Below, piece by piece: positions 16,502 to 25,024 of a stretch of 45,041 nt of DNA (within the stretch, counting starts at the first letter, position 1; each line of letters opens with the position of its first letter). The translations under genes were made by a program, and so were the position numbers. The stretch is taken from positions 1 through 45,041 of the forward strand of contig CAMDNQ010000023.1 of assembly GCA_945903265.1 (NCBI GenBank), given 5' to 3'. The notes below the pieces were generated by a model, which saw nothing but the letters and a program-made list of their open reading frames with translations, searched no databases and was not told the origin of the DNA. Origin of the DNA: Candidatus Sulfopaludibacter sp. SbA3 (GTDB lineage Bacteria > Acidobacteriota > Vicinamibacteria > Vicinamibacterales > UBA2999).

Positions 16502-17812
16502 ATGAAGATCGCGGTTATCGGGACGGGCTATGTCGGCCTTGTTGCCGGCGCCTGTCTCGCTGAAAGCGGCAACGACGTCGTCTGCGTCGATACGGACCAG
16601 TCGAAGGTCCGCACGCTTCGTCGCGGGAAGATGCCCTTCTACGAGCCGGGGCTCGAAGAGCTCGTTCGGCGGAATCGCCAGGAAGGCCGGCTGGCGTTCA
16701 CCGCCACACTTCCGAAAGCGGTCCGTGATGCCGCGATCATCTTTATCGCCGTCGGGACGCCGCCCGGTGAAGACGGGTCGGCGGACCTGCAGCAGGTGCT
16801 CGGCGTGGCGCGTGACGTGGCGCGCGCGATGAACGGCTACAAGGTCATCGTCGCCAAGAGCACCGTGCCCGTGGGCACCAGCGAGAAGATTCGCGCCGCC
16901 GTGCGCGGCGAGACGACGCACCCGTTCAGCGTGGTGAACAATCCCGAGTTCCTGAAGCAGGGCGCCGCGGTCGAGGACTTCATGAAACCCGATCGCGTGG
17001 TGATTGGTGCGGAAGACCCGCGCGCGGAAGAGATCATGCGCGAACTGTACAGTCCGTTCACGCGTACCGGCGCGCCGATCATGGTGATGGACTGCGCGAG
17101 CGCGGAGCTGTCCAAGTACGCCGCGAATGCGATGCTCGCCACTCGTATCTCGTTCATGAACGAGATCGCGAATCTCTGCGAGGTGGTTGGCGCCGACGTG
17201 GACCAGATCCGCCGCGCCATCGGGTCTGACAAGCGCATCGGGACGTCCTTTCTGTTTCCGGGCATCGGATACGGCGGCAGCTGCTTCCCGAAGGACGTCC
17301 AGGCCCTCGTCCACACCGCCGGGCAGAAGAAATACGACTTCAAGATCCTCCGCGCCGTCGAAGCCGTCAACGCGCAGCAGAAGACGCGCCTCATCGGCAA
17401 GATCCGCGCGCACTTTGGCGTGAAGGGTGGCAGCCTGAAGGGCAAGACCGTCGCCGTCTGGGGGCTCGCCTTCAAGCCGCGCACCGACGATATGCGGGAG
17501 GCTCCGTCCGTCCCGCTCATCGAGGCGCTGCTCAACGGCGGCGCCCGCGTGCAGGCGTACGATCCCGAAGCGATACCTGTGGCGAAATCAATCTTCGGAT
17601 CGCGCATCACGTTCGCGTCCGGCAACTACGACGCCCTGAAGGGCGCGGATTGCCTGGCGGTGGTCACCGAGTGGAACGAATTCCGGCGTCCCGACTTCGC
17701 CAGGATGCGATCCCTGATGGCGGCGCCGGTCGTGTTCGACGGCCGCAACATCTACGAGCCCGTGCAGATGCGGCAGAACGGATTCACGTATTACTCCATC
17801 GGGCGCGAGTGA
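16502..17812 (+). CDS. ugd: UDP-glucose 6-dehydrogenase
   Basis: 436 residues. It oxidises UDP-glucose twice with NAD to UDP-glucuronate. ATG 16502 begins MKIAVIGTGYVGLVAGACLA, the family N-terminus; the frame upstream is chance. The NAD loop GTGYVG, the segment VAKSTVPVGTS, the catalytic Cys261 in YGGSCFPKD and the C-terminal AVWGLAFKPRTDDMREAPS are all present. Length is normal. It opens a plus-strand run with galE 16 bp downstream. Its product is the substrate of the decarboxylase encoded at 7418 on the other strand and is itself a common acidic polysaccharide donor. Confidence 0.96.
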   Translation: MKIAVIGTGYVGLVAGACLAESGNDVVCVDTDQSKVRTLRRGKMPFYEPGLEELVRRNRQEGRLAFTATLPKAVRDAAIIFIAVGTPPGEDGSADLQQVLGVARDVARAMNGYKVIVAKSTVPVGTSEKIRAAVRGETTHPFSVVNNPEFLKQGAAVEDFMKPDRVVIGAEDPRAEEIMRELYSPFTRTGAPIMVMDCASAELSKYAANAMLATRISFMNEIANLCEVVGADVDQIRRAIGSDKRIGTSFLFPGIGYGGSCFPKDVQALVHTAGQKKYDFKILRAVEAVNAQQKTRLIGKIRAHFGVKGGSLKGKTVAVWGLAFKPRTDDMREAPSVPLIEALLNGGARVQAYDPEAIPVAKSIFGSRITFASGNYDALKGADCLAVVTEWNEFRRPDFARMRSLMAAPVVFDGRNIYEPVQMRQNGFTYYSIGRE

Positions 17813-17828
17813 CGGGCCACTTTCCGCG

Positions 17829-18845
17829 ATGACGGCGCCGCGCACCGTAATGATCACCGGCGGAGCCGGTTACATCGGGAGCCATACGGCCAAGGTGCTC
17901 CGCCGCGCCGGGTACCGCACCGTTATCTTCGACAATCTGTCCGCGGGTCACCGCGAAGCGTGTCTCGGGGCGCCCTTCATCGAAGGGGACATCCGCGACA
18001 CCGCGTCGGTTCGCCGCGCGCTCCGCGACAGCGGGGCCACCGCGGTGGTGCACTTTGCCGCGTGGCTCGTCGTGCCCGACTCGATCACGGATCCGGCCGG
18101 GTACTACCGGAATAACGTGCTCGGCTCGCTGGCGACTCTTGAAGCGATGGCGGCGGAAGGATGCCAGCACGTCGTGTTCTCCTCGACCTGCGCGGTGTAC
18201 GGCGAACCCGTGAGCGTTCCGCTGGAGGAAGATCACCCCACGGCGCCCATCAGCCCCTACGGACAGACGAAGCTCGCGGTGGAGCAGGCGCTGCCCCATT
18301 TCGAGCGCGCGTACGGACTCCGTTCGATCCGCCTGCGGTACTTCAACGCCGCTGGCGCCGATCCCGAAGGGGAGCTCGGGGAGGACCACACTCCGGAAAT
18401 CCATGCGATTCCGCGAGCGTTCGACGCCGCGTCGGGAGGATCCCCGTTCGAGATCTTCGGTGAGGACTATCCGACGCCCGATGGCACGTGCCTTCGTGAT
18501 TACATCCATGTGATGGACCTGGCCGACGCCCATCTGCGCGCGCTGCAGCGGCTCGAGCAGGGAGGCGCGTCGGCGACCTACAACGTCGGAACCGAGCGGC
18601 CCTCGTCGGTCCGCGACGTGCTGGCGGCGGTGGAGCGCGTGACCGGGCGCACCGTGTCGCGACGATCGTCGCCGCGCCGTCCCGGCGATCCGGCGACGCT
18701 CTATGCGTCCGCGGCCCGGATCCGCGCCGAGCTGGGGTGGGTGGCGTCCCGGCCGGCCCTCGAGACGATCGTGGCGGATGCGTGGCGGTGGCACTCGACT
18801 CACCCGCGCGGATTCGCGGGAACGGCTCGAACGGAGCCTGCCTGA
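17829..18845 (+). CDS. galE: UDP-glucose 4-epimerase
   Basis: 338 residues, extended short-chain dehydrogenase/reductase interconverting UDP-glucose and UDP-galactose with bound NAD. Motifs: ITGGAGYIGSH, VVHFAAW, SSTCAVYGEP, the catalytic YGQTK (Tyr144, Lys148), LRYFNAAGADP and TCLRDYIHVMDLADAH, which favour GalE over related epimerases. N-acetylated substrates cannot be excluded. The stop TGA overlaps the ATG of the following GT2 gene by one base. Together with ugd it supplies nucleotide sugars for the divergent operon. Confidence 0.93.
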   Translation: MTAPRTVMITGGAGYIGSHTAKVLRRAGYRTVIFDNLSAGHREACLGAPFIEGDIRDTASVRRALRDSGATAVVHFAAWLVVPDSITDPAGYYRNNVLGSLATLEAMAAEGCQHVVFSSTCAVYGEPVSVPLEEDHPTAPISPYGQTKLAVEQALPHFERAYGLRSIRLRYFNAAGADPEGELGEDHTPEIHAIPRAFDAASGGSPFEIFGEDYPTPDGTCLRDYIHVMDLADAHLRALQRLEQGGASATYNVGTERPSSVRDVLAAVERVTGRTVSRRSSPRRPGDPATLYASAARIRAELGWVASRPALETIVADAWRWHSTHPRGFAGTARTEPA

Positions 18846-19555
18846 TGTCGAAGGTGCGGGGCGTCCTGGACGATCCGCTGCTGTCGGTGGTGATGCCGGT
18901 CTACAACGAGGCCGCCACGATTCACGAAATCATCCGCCGCGTTCTCGCGGTCCCCGTGCGTACGCAGCTGATTGTCGTCGACGACGCGTCGACGGATGGC
19001 ACGCGGGACCTCCTGGTGCACCTGCAGGAGCAGCTGGGGTTCACGTTGCTGCTCCAGCCGCGCAATCGGGGCAAGGGTGCCGCGCTGCGGCGCGGGTTCG
19101 AGGCTGTGAGTGGCGATCTCGTCGTGATCCAGGACGCGGACCTGGAATACTCGCCCGAGGAACTGCCCATGCTGATCGAGCTGATCTGCCAGGGCCGGGC
19201 GGACGTGGTGTACGGATCGCGGTTCCTCGGCCGCCACAGGGTCTTCCTGTTCTCGCACTATGTCGGGAATCGGATGCTGACGCTCCTGACCAACATCCTG
19301 TACAACACGATGTTGAGCGACATGGAGACCTGCTACAAGGTCATGCGCACCGACGTCCTGCGGTCGATGACCCTCCGCTCGAACGGCTTCGGCATCGAGC
19401 CCGAGCTGACGGCGAAGATCTTCAAGCGCCACTATCGCGTCTACGAGGTGCCGATTACCTACGACGGACGCGGATACGACGAAGGCAAGAAGATCGGATG
19501 GCGCGACGGTGTCGTCGCGCTCTGGGTGCTCCTGCGGTACCGGTTCAGCGAGTGA
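18845..19555 (+). CDS. GT2-family glycosyltransferase, dolichyl-phosphate mannose synthase-like
   Basis: 236 residues, without the C-terminal membrane helices found in some relatives. The start ATG 18845 overlaps the galE stop; the frame further upstream is shadow. Motifs: LSVVMPVYNEAATI, VDDASTDGT, the metal-binding QDADLEYSPEEL, VYGSRFLG and METCYKVMR, then the EGKKIGW-type end (DEGKKIGWRDG). Family members charge polyprenyl phosphate with a sugar, or add sugars to membrane glycolipids. Its stop overlaps the GTG of the ABC exporter gene (GTGA), so the two are translationally coupled. Confidence 0.9.
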   Translation: MSKVRGVLDDPLLSVVMPVYNEAATIHEIIRRVLAVPVRTQLIVVDDASTDGTRDLLVHLQEQLGFTLLLQPRNRGKGAALRRGFEAVSGDLVVIQDADLEYSPEELPMLIELICQGRADVVYGSRFLGRHRVFLFSHYVGNRMLTLLTNILYNTMLSDMETCYKVMRTDVLRSMTLRSNGFGIEPELTAKIFKRHYRVYEVPITYDGRGYDEGKKIGWRDGVVALWVLLRYRFSE

Positions 19556-21294
19556 AGGTCTTCCTCCGCCTTCTCGAGTATGCGCGGCCGCACCGCGGAC
19601 GCCTCCTGTGGGCACTGGCGGCCATGGTGCTGTACGGCGCCGCCTCTGCCGGCCTCGCCGCATTAATTCAACCGATCTTCGACGAGGTGCTGCCGAACCG
19701 CGAGAACCTCGGGATGATCGCGGCCGCGATCCTCGCGATCTACCTGGCCAAGGGCGTCGGCGCGTACCTCTCCGGCTATCTGATGACGGATGTGGGTCAG
19801 CGCGTCGTCCGCGACCTGCGGAACGTCCTCTTCCGTCACATCCTCGGGCAGTCGGCGGCGTTCTTCTCGGTGCAGACGACCGGCCGTCTGATGTCGCGGA
19901 TCACCAACGACGTGGCGCAGGTGCAGCGCGCGGTGTCCGAGACGATCGGCGACCTGACGAGGGAATCGCTGGCGCTCGTGGGATTCGCCGGGCTCCTCTT
20001 CTATTACGATGCGCGGCTCGCGCTGGTCTGCCTGACGGGCGCGCCGCTGGTCGTCTATCCGCTCGTCCGCCTCGGACAGCGGGTGCGCCGGACCGCGCGC
20101 CACAGCCAGGAAGCGCTCGAGCAGATGTCGCACGTCAGCGCCGAGGCCATCACGGGCCACCGCATCGTCAAGGCGTTCGGCGCCGAAGCCCGGGAGCTGT
20201 CGAAGTTCAGGCAGGCCTCGGATTACTTCTACCGCACGAGCATGAAGGTCACGAGCGCCCTGTCGCTGATGCCGCCGCTCATGGAATTCATCGGCGGTCT
20301 CGCATTCGTCGGCGCGCTCTTTTACGGGTCGCAGGAGATCGGGGCCGGACGGCTGACGCCCGGCGAGTTCACCGCGTTCGTGGCGGCGCTGTTCATGATG
20401 TACGCCCCCGCGAAGAAATTGAGCCGCGTCAATGCCGATCTCCAGCAGGCGATGGCGGCCGCGGAGCGCATCTTCGAAATTCTCGATTCACATAACGAAG
20501 TCGGGGAGCGGCCCGGCGCCGTGGCGCTGCCGCCGTTCGCGCGGCGCATTGACTTTCGCGACGTGCGCTTCGCCTATGGCACCAGCGAAGCGGGGGCGAC
20601 CCTCGACGGCGTCACCTTCAGCGTGGGCGCAGGGCAGATGCTGGCGATCGTCGGCCGCAGCGGCGCAGGCAAGACGACGCTGGTCAACCTCATTCCGCGG
20701 TTCTACGACGTCACGGGTGGCACCATTCTGGTCGATGGCCATGACGTCCAGGATGTCACGCTGGCGTCGATCAGATCGCAGATCGGCATGGTCACACAGG
20801 AGACCGTGCTCTTCGACGACAGCATCGCGGCCAATATCGCGTACGGCCGGCCGGATGCCGGCCGCGACGCCATCGAAGCGGCGGCCCGCGCCGCGCACGC
20901 CGACGAATTCATTGCGCGGCTCGACCACGGGTACGACACGATGATCGGCGAGCGGGGACAGCGCCTCTCGGGCGGCCAGCGACAGCGGATTGCCATTGCC
21001 AGGGCGATTCTGCGGGACTCGCCGATCCTGATCCTGGACGAGGCGACGTCCGCACTCGATACCGAGGCCGAGATGCTCGTGCAGGACGCGCTCTCGAACC
21101 TGATGCGCGACCGGACCTGCTTCGTGATCGCGCACCGCCTCTCGACGGTACGGCGCGCCGACGCGATTGTGGTGCTCGAACGGGGCCGCATTGTCGAGTC
21201 GGGGACTCACGACGAGCTCATGGCGCGAGGCGGCCCGTATGCGAAACTGTACGACCTGCAGCTGCAGGAAGAGCCAAATGAAGTGGAGATCTGA
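19552..21294 (+). CDS. msbA: MsbA-like ABC exporter (half transporter, TMD-NBD)
   Basis: 580 residues from GTG 19552, which overlaps the upstream stop; the frame before it is chance. The membrane domain covers about 1-320, with the coupling-region phrases SAAFFSVQTTGRLMSRITND. The nucleotide-binding domain has Walker A GRSGAGKTT (about 368-376), signature LSGGQRQRIAIARA (from 472), Walker B ILILDE (about 492-497) and the H-loop VIAHRLSTV. It is a homodimeric exporter of the lipid A/lipid flippase group; export of a glycolipid made by the adjacent enzymes is possible. MsbA proper versus another lipid exporter cannot be separated by sequence alone. Confidence 0.87.
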   Translation: MKVFLRLLEYARPHRGRLLWALAAMVLYGAASAGLAALIQPIFDEVLPNRENLGMIAAAILAIYLAKGVGAYLSGYLMTDVGQRVVRDLRNVLFRHILGQSAAFFSVQTTGRLMSRITNDVAQVQRAVSETIGDLTRESLALVGFAGLLFYYDARLALVCLTGAPLVVYPLVRLGQRVRRTARHSQEALEQMSHVSAEAITGHRIVKAFGAEARELSKFRQASDYFYRTSMKVTSALSLMPPLMEFIGGLAFVGALFYGSQEIGAGRLTPGEFTAFVAALFMMYAPAKKLSRVNADLQQAMAAAERIFEILDSHNEVGERPGAVALPPFARRIDFRDVRFAYGTSEAGATLDGVTFSVGAGQMLAIVGRSGAGKTTLVNLIPRFYDVTGGTILVDGHDVQDVTLASIRSQIGMVTQETVLFDDSIAANIAYGRPDAGRDAIEAAARAAHADEFIARLDHGYDTMIGERGQRLSGGQRQRIAIARAILRDSPILILDEATSALDTEAEMLVQDALSNLMRDRTCFVIAHRLSTVRRADAIVVLERGRIVESGTHDELMARGGPYAKLYDLQLQEEPNEVEI

Positions 21295-21319
21295 CGATTG
21301 ACGATTGAAGATTGTCGAT
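21292..21319 (+). repeat. Heptamer tandem repeat spanning the msbA stop to the yicC start
   Basis: Four 7-mers run end to end: TGACGAT, TGACGAT, TGAAGAT, TGTCGAT. The first three bases are the stop codon of the exporter gene, and the ATG of yicC (21318-21320) begins in the last unit. Because 7 is not a multiple of 3, the three TGA-led units give a stop in every frame. There is no Shine-Dalgarno sequence within it apart from GAAG (21307-21310). Confidence 0.85.
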
Positions 21320-22211
21320 GATCAAGTCCATGACCGGCTTCGCGTCGCTGACCCACGAGGACGACCGCGCCACGATCGGGGTCACCGTCCGGGCGGTCAA
21401 CCACCGCTTTCTGGATCTGCAGCTCCGCATCCCGTCGTCTCTGGCTGACCTCGAGACGCGCGTGCGCGCGATCCTGCAGAAACGGCTCGCACGGGGCCGG
21501 GTGGAGCTCGCCATCACGGTGCAGCTGCGCACGGCCGCGGCGCCGACGGTCGAACTGAATGCCGACTTCGCGAACGCCCTGACCGCCGCGCTCGATCAGG
21601 CGCGCGAGAGGGGACTGATCGCGGGTCCGCTCACACCGGGAGACCTGCTGCGACTGCCGCAGGCCATTACGATTCGCGACCGTCCGCAGGAGGCCGACCC
21701 CGCCGTGGAAGCGCAGCTCGGCACGAGTGTCGAGGCGGCGGTGGAGCAGGCGCTGGCGGATCTGGACGCGATGCGCATGCGGGAGGGGAGCCACCTGCAG
21801 GCCGACCTCGACGGACGCCGCCAGATGCTCGCCACACTGATCGGCGGGCTGGCCGCGGCCGCCGACGAGGGCCGGTCGTCGCTCGAGGCGCGGCTGCAGG
21901 AGCGCATCCGCGAAATCAGCTTCGAGCTGCCGGTCGATCAGGGGATGATTGCACAGGAGATCGTCCGGACGGCGGCCCGCTCGGACATCGCCGAGGAAGT
22001 CACGCGTTTCCGGGCGCACCTGGCCCACTGGGAAGCGCTGCAGGCGTCGGACGAACCCTGCGGCCGGAAGCTGGACTTCCTGATCCAGGAGATGAACCGC
22101 GAGATCAACACGGTCGGCTCGAAGGCCGACGGGCTGAATGTGTCTGAGCTGATCATCAACGCGAAGGCGGAGCTCGAACGAATGCGCGAGCAGATCCAGA
22201 ATGTCGAGTAA
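21318..22211 (+). CDS. yicC: YicC-family endoribonuclease
   Basis: 297 residues. YicC proteins are endoribonucleases, implicated in small-RNA turnover in E. coli, and are usually encoded next to gmk as here. The ATG at 21318 gives MIKSMTGFASL, the hallmark N-terminus; an in-frame TTG six bases upstream is less likely. Other family segments: VRAVNHRFLDLQLRIP, RGRVELAITV, and the C-terminal DUF1732 part with DEPCGRKLDFLIQEMNREINT and GSKADGLNVSELI, where the acidic and His/Asn residues are highly conserved. It overlaps gmk by 11 bp. Confidence 0.94.
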   Translation: MIKSMTGFASLTHEDDRATIGVTVRAVNHRFLDLQLRIPSSLADLETRVRAILQKRLARGRVELAITVQLRTAAAPTVELNADFANALTAALDQARERGLIAGPLTPGDLLRLPQAITIRDRPQEADPAVEAQLGTSVEAAVEQALADLDAMRMREGSHLQADLDGRRQMLATLIGGLAAAADEGRSSLEARLQERIREISFELPVDQGMIAQEIVRTAARSDIAEEVTRFRAHLAHWEALQASDEPCGRKLDFLIQEMNREINTVGSKADGLNVSELIINAKAELERMREQIQNVE

Positions 22212-22860
22212 AGCGGCTCAGGGACGCGGGCTGCTCTTCATCGTCTCGGCGCCGTCCGGCACCGGCAAGACGACGCTCGTCGAGCGGCTTGTGCATCTCG
22301 TGCCCAATCTGCGCATGTCGCGTTCGTATACCTCACGGCCGGCCCGCACGGGCGAGTCGGATGGCGTCGACTATAATTTTGTCAGCCGGGCCAAGTTCGC
22401 CGCGATGGTCGAGGCGACCGAGTTTCTCGAGTGGGCCGATGTCTTCGGCCACTGCTACGGCACGGCCGCGACCGACACCGAAGCGCTGCTGGCCGCGGGC
22501 CAGGACGTCGTGCTCGTGATCGACGTCCAGGGCGCCAGGCAGGTGCGCACCCGGGGCATCGAGACCGTCGGCATCTTCGTGCTCCCCCCGTCGGCGGCCG
22601 TCCTCGAACAGCGGCTGCGGGGGCGCAGCAAGGATTCCGAAGAGCAGATCGTGCACCGGCTCGAGATCGCCTGCCGCGAAGTCGCAGAGTTCGCGCAGTA
22701 CGAATACGTCGTCGTCAATGACGAGGTCGAGGCGGCGGTCGAACGGCTCCAGGGAATCGTCATGGCGGAGCGGGCGAAAGTGAAGCTGATGCGCCGCGAC
22801 GCCGAAAAGATCATTGAGACCTTTAAACATGGAAAAGCCACCCAAAGAAAACCGGTTTGA
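22201..22860 (+). CDS. gmk: Guanylate kinase
   Basis: 219 residues. It phosphorylates GMP to GDP with ATP. P-loop APSGTGKTT (residues 17-25), GMP-binding SRSYTSRPARTGESDGVDYNFV, and the lid region LEWADVFGHCYGT and VIDVQGARQV are all intact. ATG 22201 lies inside the 3' end of yicC. The C-terminal 32 bp overlap the start of rpoZ in another frame. The yicC-gmk-rpoZ-coaBC order is widely conserved in bacteria. Confidence 0.96.
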   Translation: MSSKAAQGRGLLFIVSAPSGTGKTTLVERLVHLVPNLRMSRSYTSRPARTGESDGVDYNFVSRAKFAAMVEATEFLEWADVFGHCYGTAATDTEALLAAGQDVVLVIDVQGARQVRTRGIETVGIFVLPPSAAVLEQRLRGRSKDSEEQIVHRLEIACREVAEFAQYEYVVVNDEVEAAVERLQGIVMAERAKVKLMRRDAEKIIETFKHGKATQRKPV

Positions 22861-22993
22861 GTTTGTCGTCCTGGCCGGGCAGCGTGCCCGTCAGCTGCTG
22901 GCGGGGTCGGTCCCTCGCGAACAGGGCGACAAGAAGATCACGATTGCGCAGAAGGAAATCCTCACGCGGAAGGTCGAGAAGCTCGAGGAGTAG
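22829..22993 (+). CDS. rpoZ: RNA polymerase omega subunit
   Basis: 54 residues, starting at ATG 22829 inside the end of gmk and ending at TAG 22991-22993, directly before the coaBC GTG. The diagnostic omega segment is RFEFVVLAGQRARQLLAG (residues 9-26), followed by a basic/acidic end (KKITIAQKEI, RKVEKLEE). Omega chaperones the beta-prime subunit and helps ppGpp binding in some bacteria. The protein is shorter than the roughly 70-90 residues of many omegas. Position between gmk and coaBC confirms the identity. Confidence 0.9.
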   Translation: MEKPPKENRFEFVVLAGQRARQLLAGSVPREQGDKKITIAQKEILTRKVEKLEE

Positions 22994-24265
22994 GTGGCGT
23001 TCATTGCTGTAGGCGTCACCGGCGGAATCGGCGCGTACAAGGCGGTCGAAGTCTGTCGCGGCCTGCAGAAGCAGGGGCACGACGTCGTCGCCGTGATGAC
23101 GCGCGCCGCGACGCGGTTTGTCGGGCCGGTGACGTTCGAGGCGATTACGCGCCGCCCGGTGATCACGTCCCAGTGGAAGCCGGGCATGAACGCCGACATC
23201 GAGCACATCGCCATAGCCGACGGTATTGCGCTGCTGGTGGTGGCCCCGTGTACGGCCAACGTACTCGGCAAGTTCGCCAACGGCATCGCCGACGATTTCC
23301 TGAGCTCCCTCTACCTGGCGACGCGCGCTCCCGTGCTGATTGCGCCGGCGATGAATTCGAACATGCTCGCGCATCCGGCGGTGCAGCGGAACGTCGAGAC
23401 GCTGCAGGCGCGCGGCGTGCAGTTCGTCGAGCCCGGCGAGGGCTACCTTGCCTGCGGCTGGATCGGCAGAGGACGGCTCGCCGAGCCGGCGGACGTGGTC
23501 GCGGCAGCGGTCCGGATGCTAGGGACTGACGCCGGGATTAACGCCGCGTCTGACGCCGGGGCAGTCGACTCCGGGCAAGGGTCTGTCCTGCGCGGCCGCC
23601 GCGTGCTTGTGACCGCCGGTCCAACGCTCGAAGACATCGATCCGGTTCGCTTTCTGGGCAACCGCTCGAGCGGGCGGATGGGATTTGCCATCGCAGCCGA
23701 GGCCACGCGCCGAGGTGCGAAGGTCACGCTGATTGCCGGTCCTACGCGCGTAGAGCCGCCGGTCGTTGACGAGGTCGTTCGCGTCCGGAGCGCACGCGAC
23801 ATGCACGCCGCCGTCCTCCAGTCGGCCATTCGAGCCGACGTCGTGGTGATGGCCGCTGCCGTCGCCGACTACACGCCAGCGGCGCCCGCCGGGGAAAAGG
23901 TCGCGAAGACCGACGGCCCCCTGACGCTGCGGCTCGAACGGACGCCCGACATCCTCGCGGATCTCGGAAAGATGACGTCCAGGGCCACCGGCGTCCCGCT
24001 GCTCGTCGGCTTTGCCGCGGAGACGGGCAACGCCACCGCGAAGGCCCGCGAGAAACGGACGCGCAAGGGCATCGACCTGATCGTCGCCAACGACGTCTCG
24101 CGCGCGGATGCCGGGTTCGATGTGCCGACCAACGCCGTGACGATCATCGGCTCCGATGAGGAGCAGGACGTGCCGGTCCAGTCCAAAGAGCGCGTCGCCG
24201 CAGCCATCCTCGACCGCGTCGAGCGGCTGATTCGCAGCCGCGCCGCCACTCCCGCCCGCGCGTAA
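22994..24265 (+). CDS. coaBC: Bifunctional phosphopantothenoylcysteine decarboxylase/synthetase
   Basis: 423 residues, two coenzyme A biosynthesis steps. The N-terminal flavoprotein decarboxylase has GVTGGIGAYKAVEVCRGL, the conserved His in DIEHIAIAD, VVAPCTANVLGKFANGIADD, PAMNSNMLAHPA and the catalytic Cys in GYLACGWIGRGRL. The C-terminal CTP-dependent ligase has VTAGPTLEDIDPVRFLGNRSSGRMG, AAAVADYTP and the K-x-x-K loop in KVAKTDG. The linker (about 177-195) is rich in Gly/Ala/Asp and is encoded by a partly repeated sequence with TGACGCCGGG twice. The GTG start abuts the rpoZ stop. Next gene begins with no gap. Confidence 0.95.
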   Translation: MAFIAVGVTGGIGAYKAVEVCRGLQKQGHDVVAVMTRAATRFVGPVTFEAITRRPVITSQWKPGMNADIEHIAIADGIALLVVAPCTANVLGKFANGIADDFLSSLYLATRAPVLIAPAMNSNMLAHPAVQRNVETLQARGVQFVEPGEGYLACGWIGRGRLAEPADVVAAAVRMLGTDAGINAASDAGAVDSGQGSVLRGRRVLVTAGPTLEDIDPVRFLGNRSSGRMGFAIAAEATRRGAKVTLIAGPTRVEPPVVDEVVRVRSARDMHAAVLQSAIRADVVVMAAAVADYTPAAPAGEKVAKTDGPLTLRLERTPDILADLGKMTSRATGVPLLVGFAAETGNATAKAREKRTRKGIDLIVANDVSRADAGFDVPTNAVTIIGSDEEQDVPVQSKERVAAAILDRVERLIRSRAATPARA

Positions 24266-25024
24266 ATGTCACACGAGCAGCTGAAAGCACACCTGGAGTT
24301 CTTCGGCGAACTCGGGGTTGAAGGCGTCCGAGCGGAGCCGCATTGGCGAGGGCGCCAGGAGCCCGAGCGAGCCGAACCGGCTGAACCCGTTGCACCTGCT
24401 GAACCAGAACCGACGCCGAAGGTTCAGGGCGTTCAAGAGGTTCACACGGTTCAGATCTTCGCGTCCCCAGGTGCTGCGCTGTCGGCCATACGCGACGATC
24501 TTGGCGATTGCACCCGCTGCAAGCTGGTGGGCCTGGGACGACAGCAGATCGTGTTTGGCGTCGGCAATCCGAACGCCGATCTGATGTTTGTCGGCGAGGC
24601 GCCGGGCGCGGACGAAGACATCAAGGGCGAGCCGTTTGTCGGGCGCGCCGGGCAATTGCTGACGAAGATCATCGAGGCGATCGACATGCGCCGCGAGGAC
24701 GTCTACATCGCCAACCTGATCAAGTGCCGCCCGCCCCAGAACCGCAATCCCGAGCCGGACGAAGTGGAGCAGTGCGAGCCGTTCCTTCTCCGCCAGATCG
24801 ACATGATCAAGCCGAAGGTCATCGTGGCGCTCGGCAAGTTCGCGGCGCAGGCGCTCCTGCGCACCACGGAGCCGATCACCAAGATCCGCGGCCGCGAGTT
24901 CACGTACCGCGATGCGATCCTGATTCCGACGTATCACCCGGCGTACCTGCTGCGCACCCCCTCGGCCAAGCGGGACGTCTGGGAGGACATGAAGCGAGTC
25001 CGAGCGATCCTCACGGGCGAGTAG
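24266..25024 (+). CDS. Family 4 uracil-DNA glycosylase (iron-sulfur type)
   Basis: 252 residues. It removes uracil from DNA. Four Cys for the 4Fe-4S cluster are visible: Cys82 and Cys85 (DCTRC), Cys154 (IKCRPP) and Cys170 (EQCEPF). Active-site motifs GEAPGADED (110-118) and PTYHPAYLL are those of thermophile-type family 4 enzymes. The first 65 residues are an Arg/Glu/Pro linker containing a [12 protein letters not shown] run from a 9-bp tandem repeat; this is outside the catalytic core. ATG follows the coaBC stop immediately, and TAG overlaps the GTG of priA by one base. Confidence 0.93.
   Translation: MSHEQLKAHLEFFGELGVEGVRAEPHWRGRQEPERAEPAEPVAPAEPEPTPKVQGVQEVHTVQIFASPGAALSAIRDDLGDCTRCKLVGLGRQQIVFGVGNPNADLMFVGEAPGADEDIKGEPFVGRAGQLLTKIIEAIDMRREDVYIANLIKCRPPQNRNPEPDEVEQCEPFLLRQIDMIKPKVIVALGKFAAQALLRTTEPITKIRGREFTYRDAILIPTYHPAYLLRTPSAKRDVWEDMKRVRAILTGE
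24419..24454 (+). repeat. 9-bp tandem repeat in the UDG linker
   Basis: Four degenerate 9-mers with a shared gttca core (aaggttcag, ggcgttcaa, gaggttcac, acggttcag) code for KVQ, GVQ, EVH and TVQ. They lie in the non-conserved N-terminal extension of the glycosylase, so the reading frame tolerates expansion in steps of three residues. Confidence 0.75.

Noticed and set aside
24508-25023. Upstream continuation of the priA frame through the UDG gene
   Set aside because: UDG has its cluster Cys and active-site motifs in another frame; PriA homology begins at GTG 25024.
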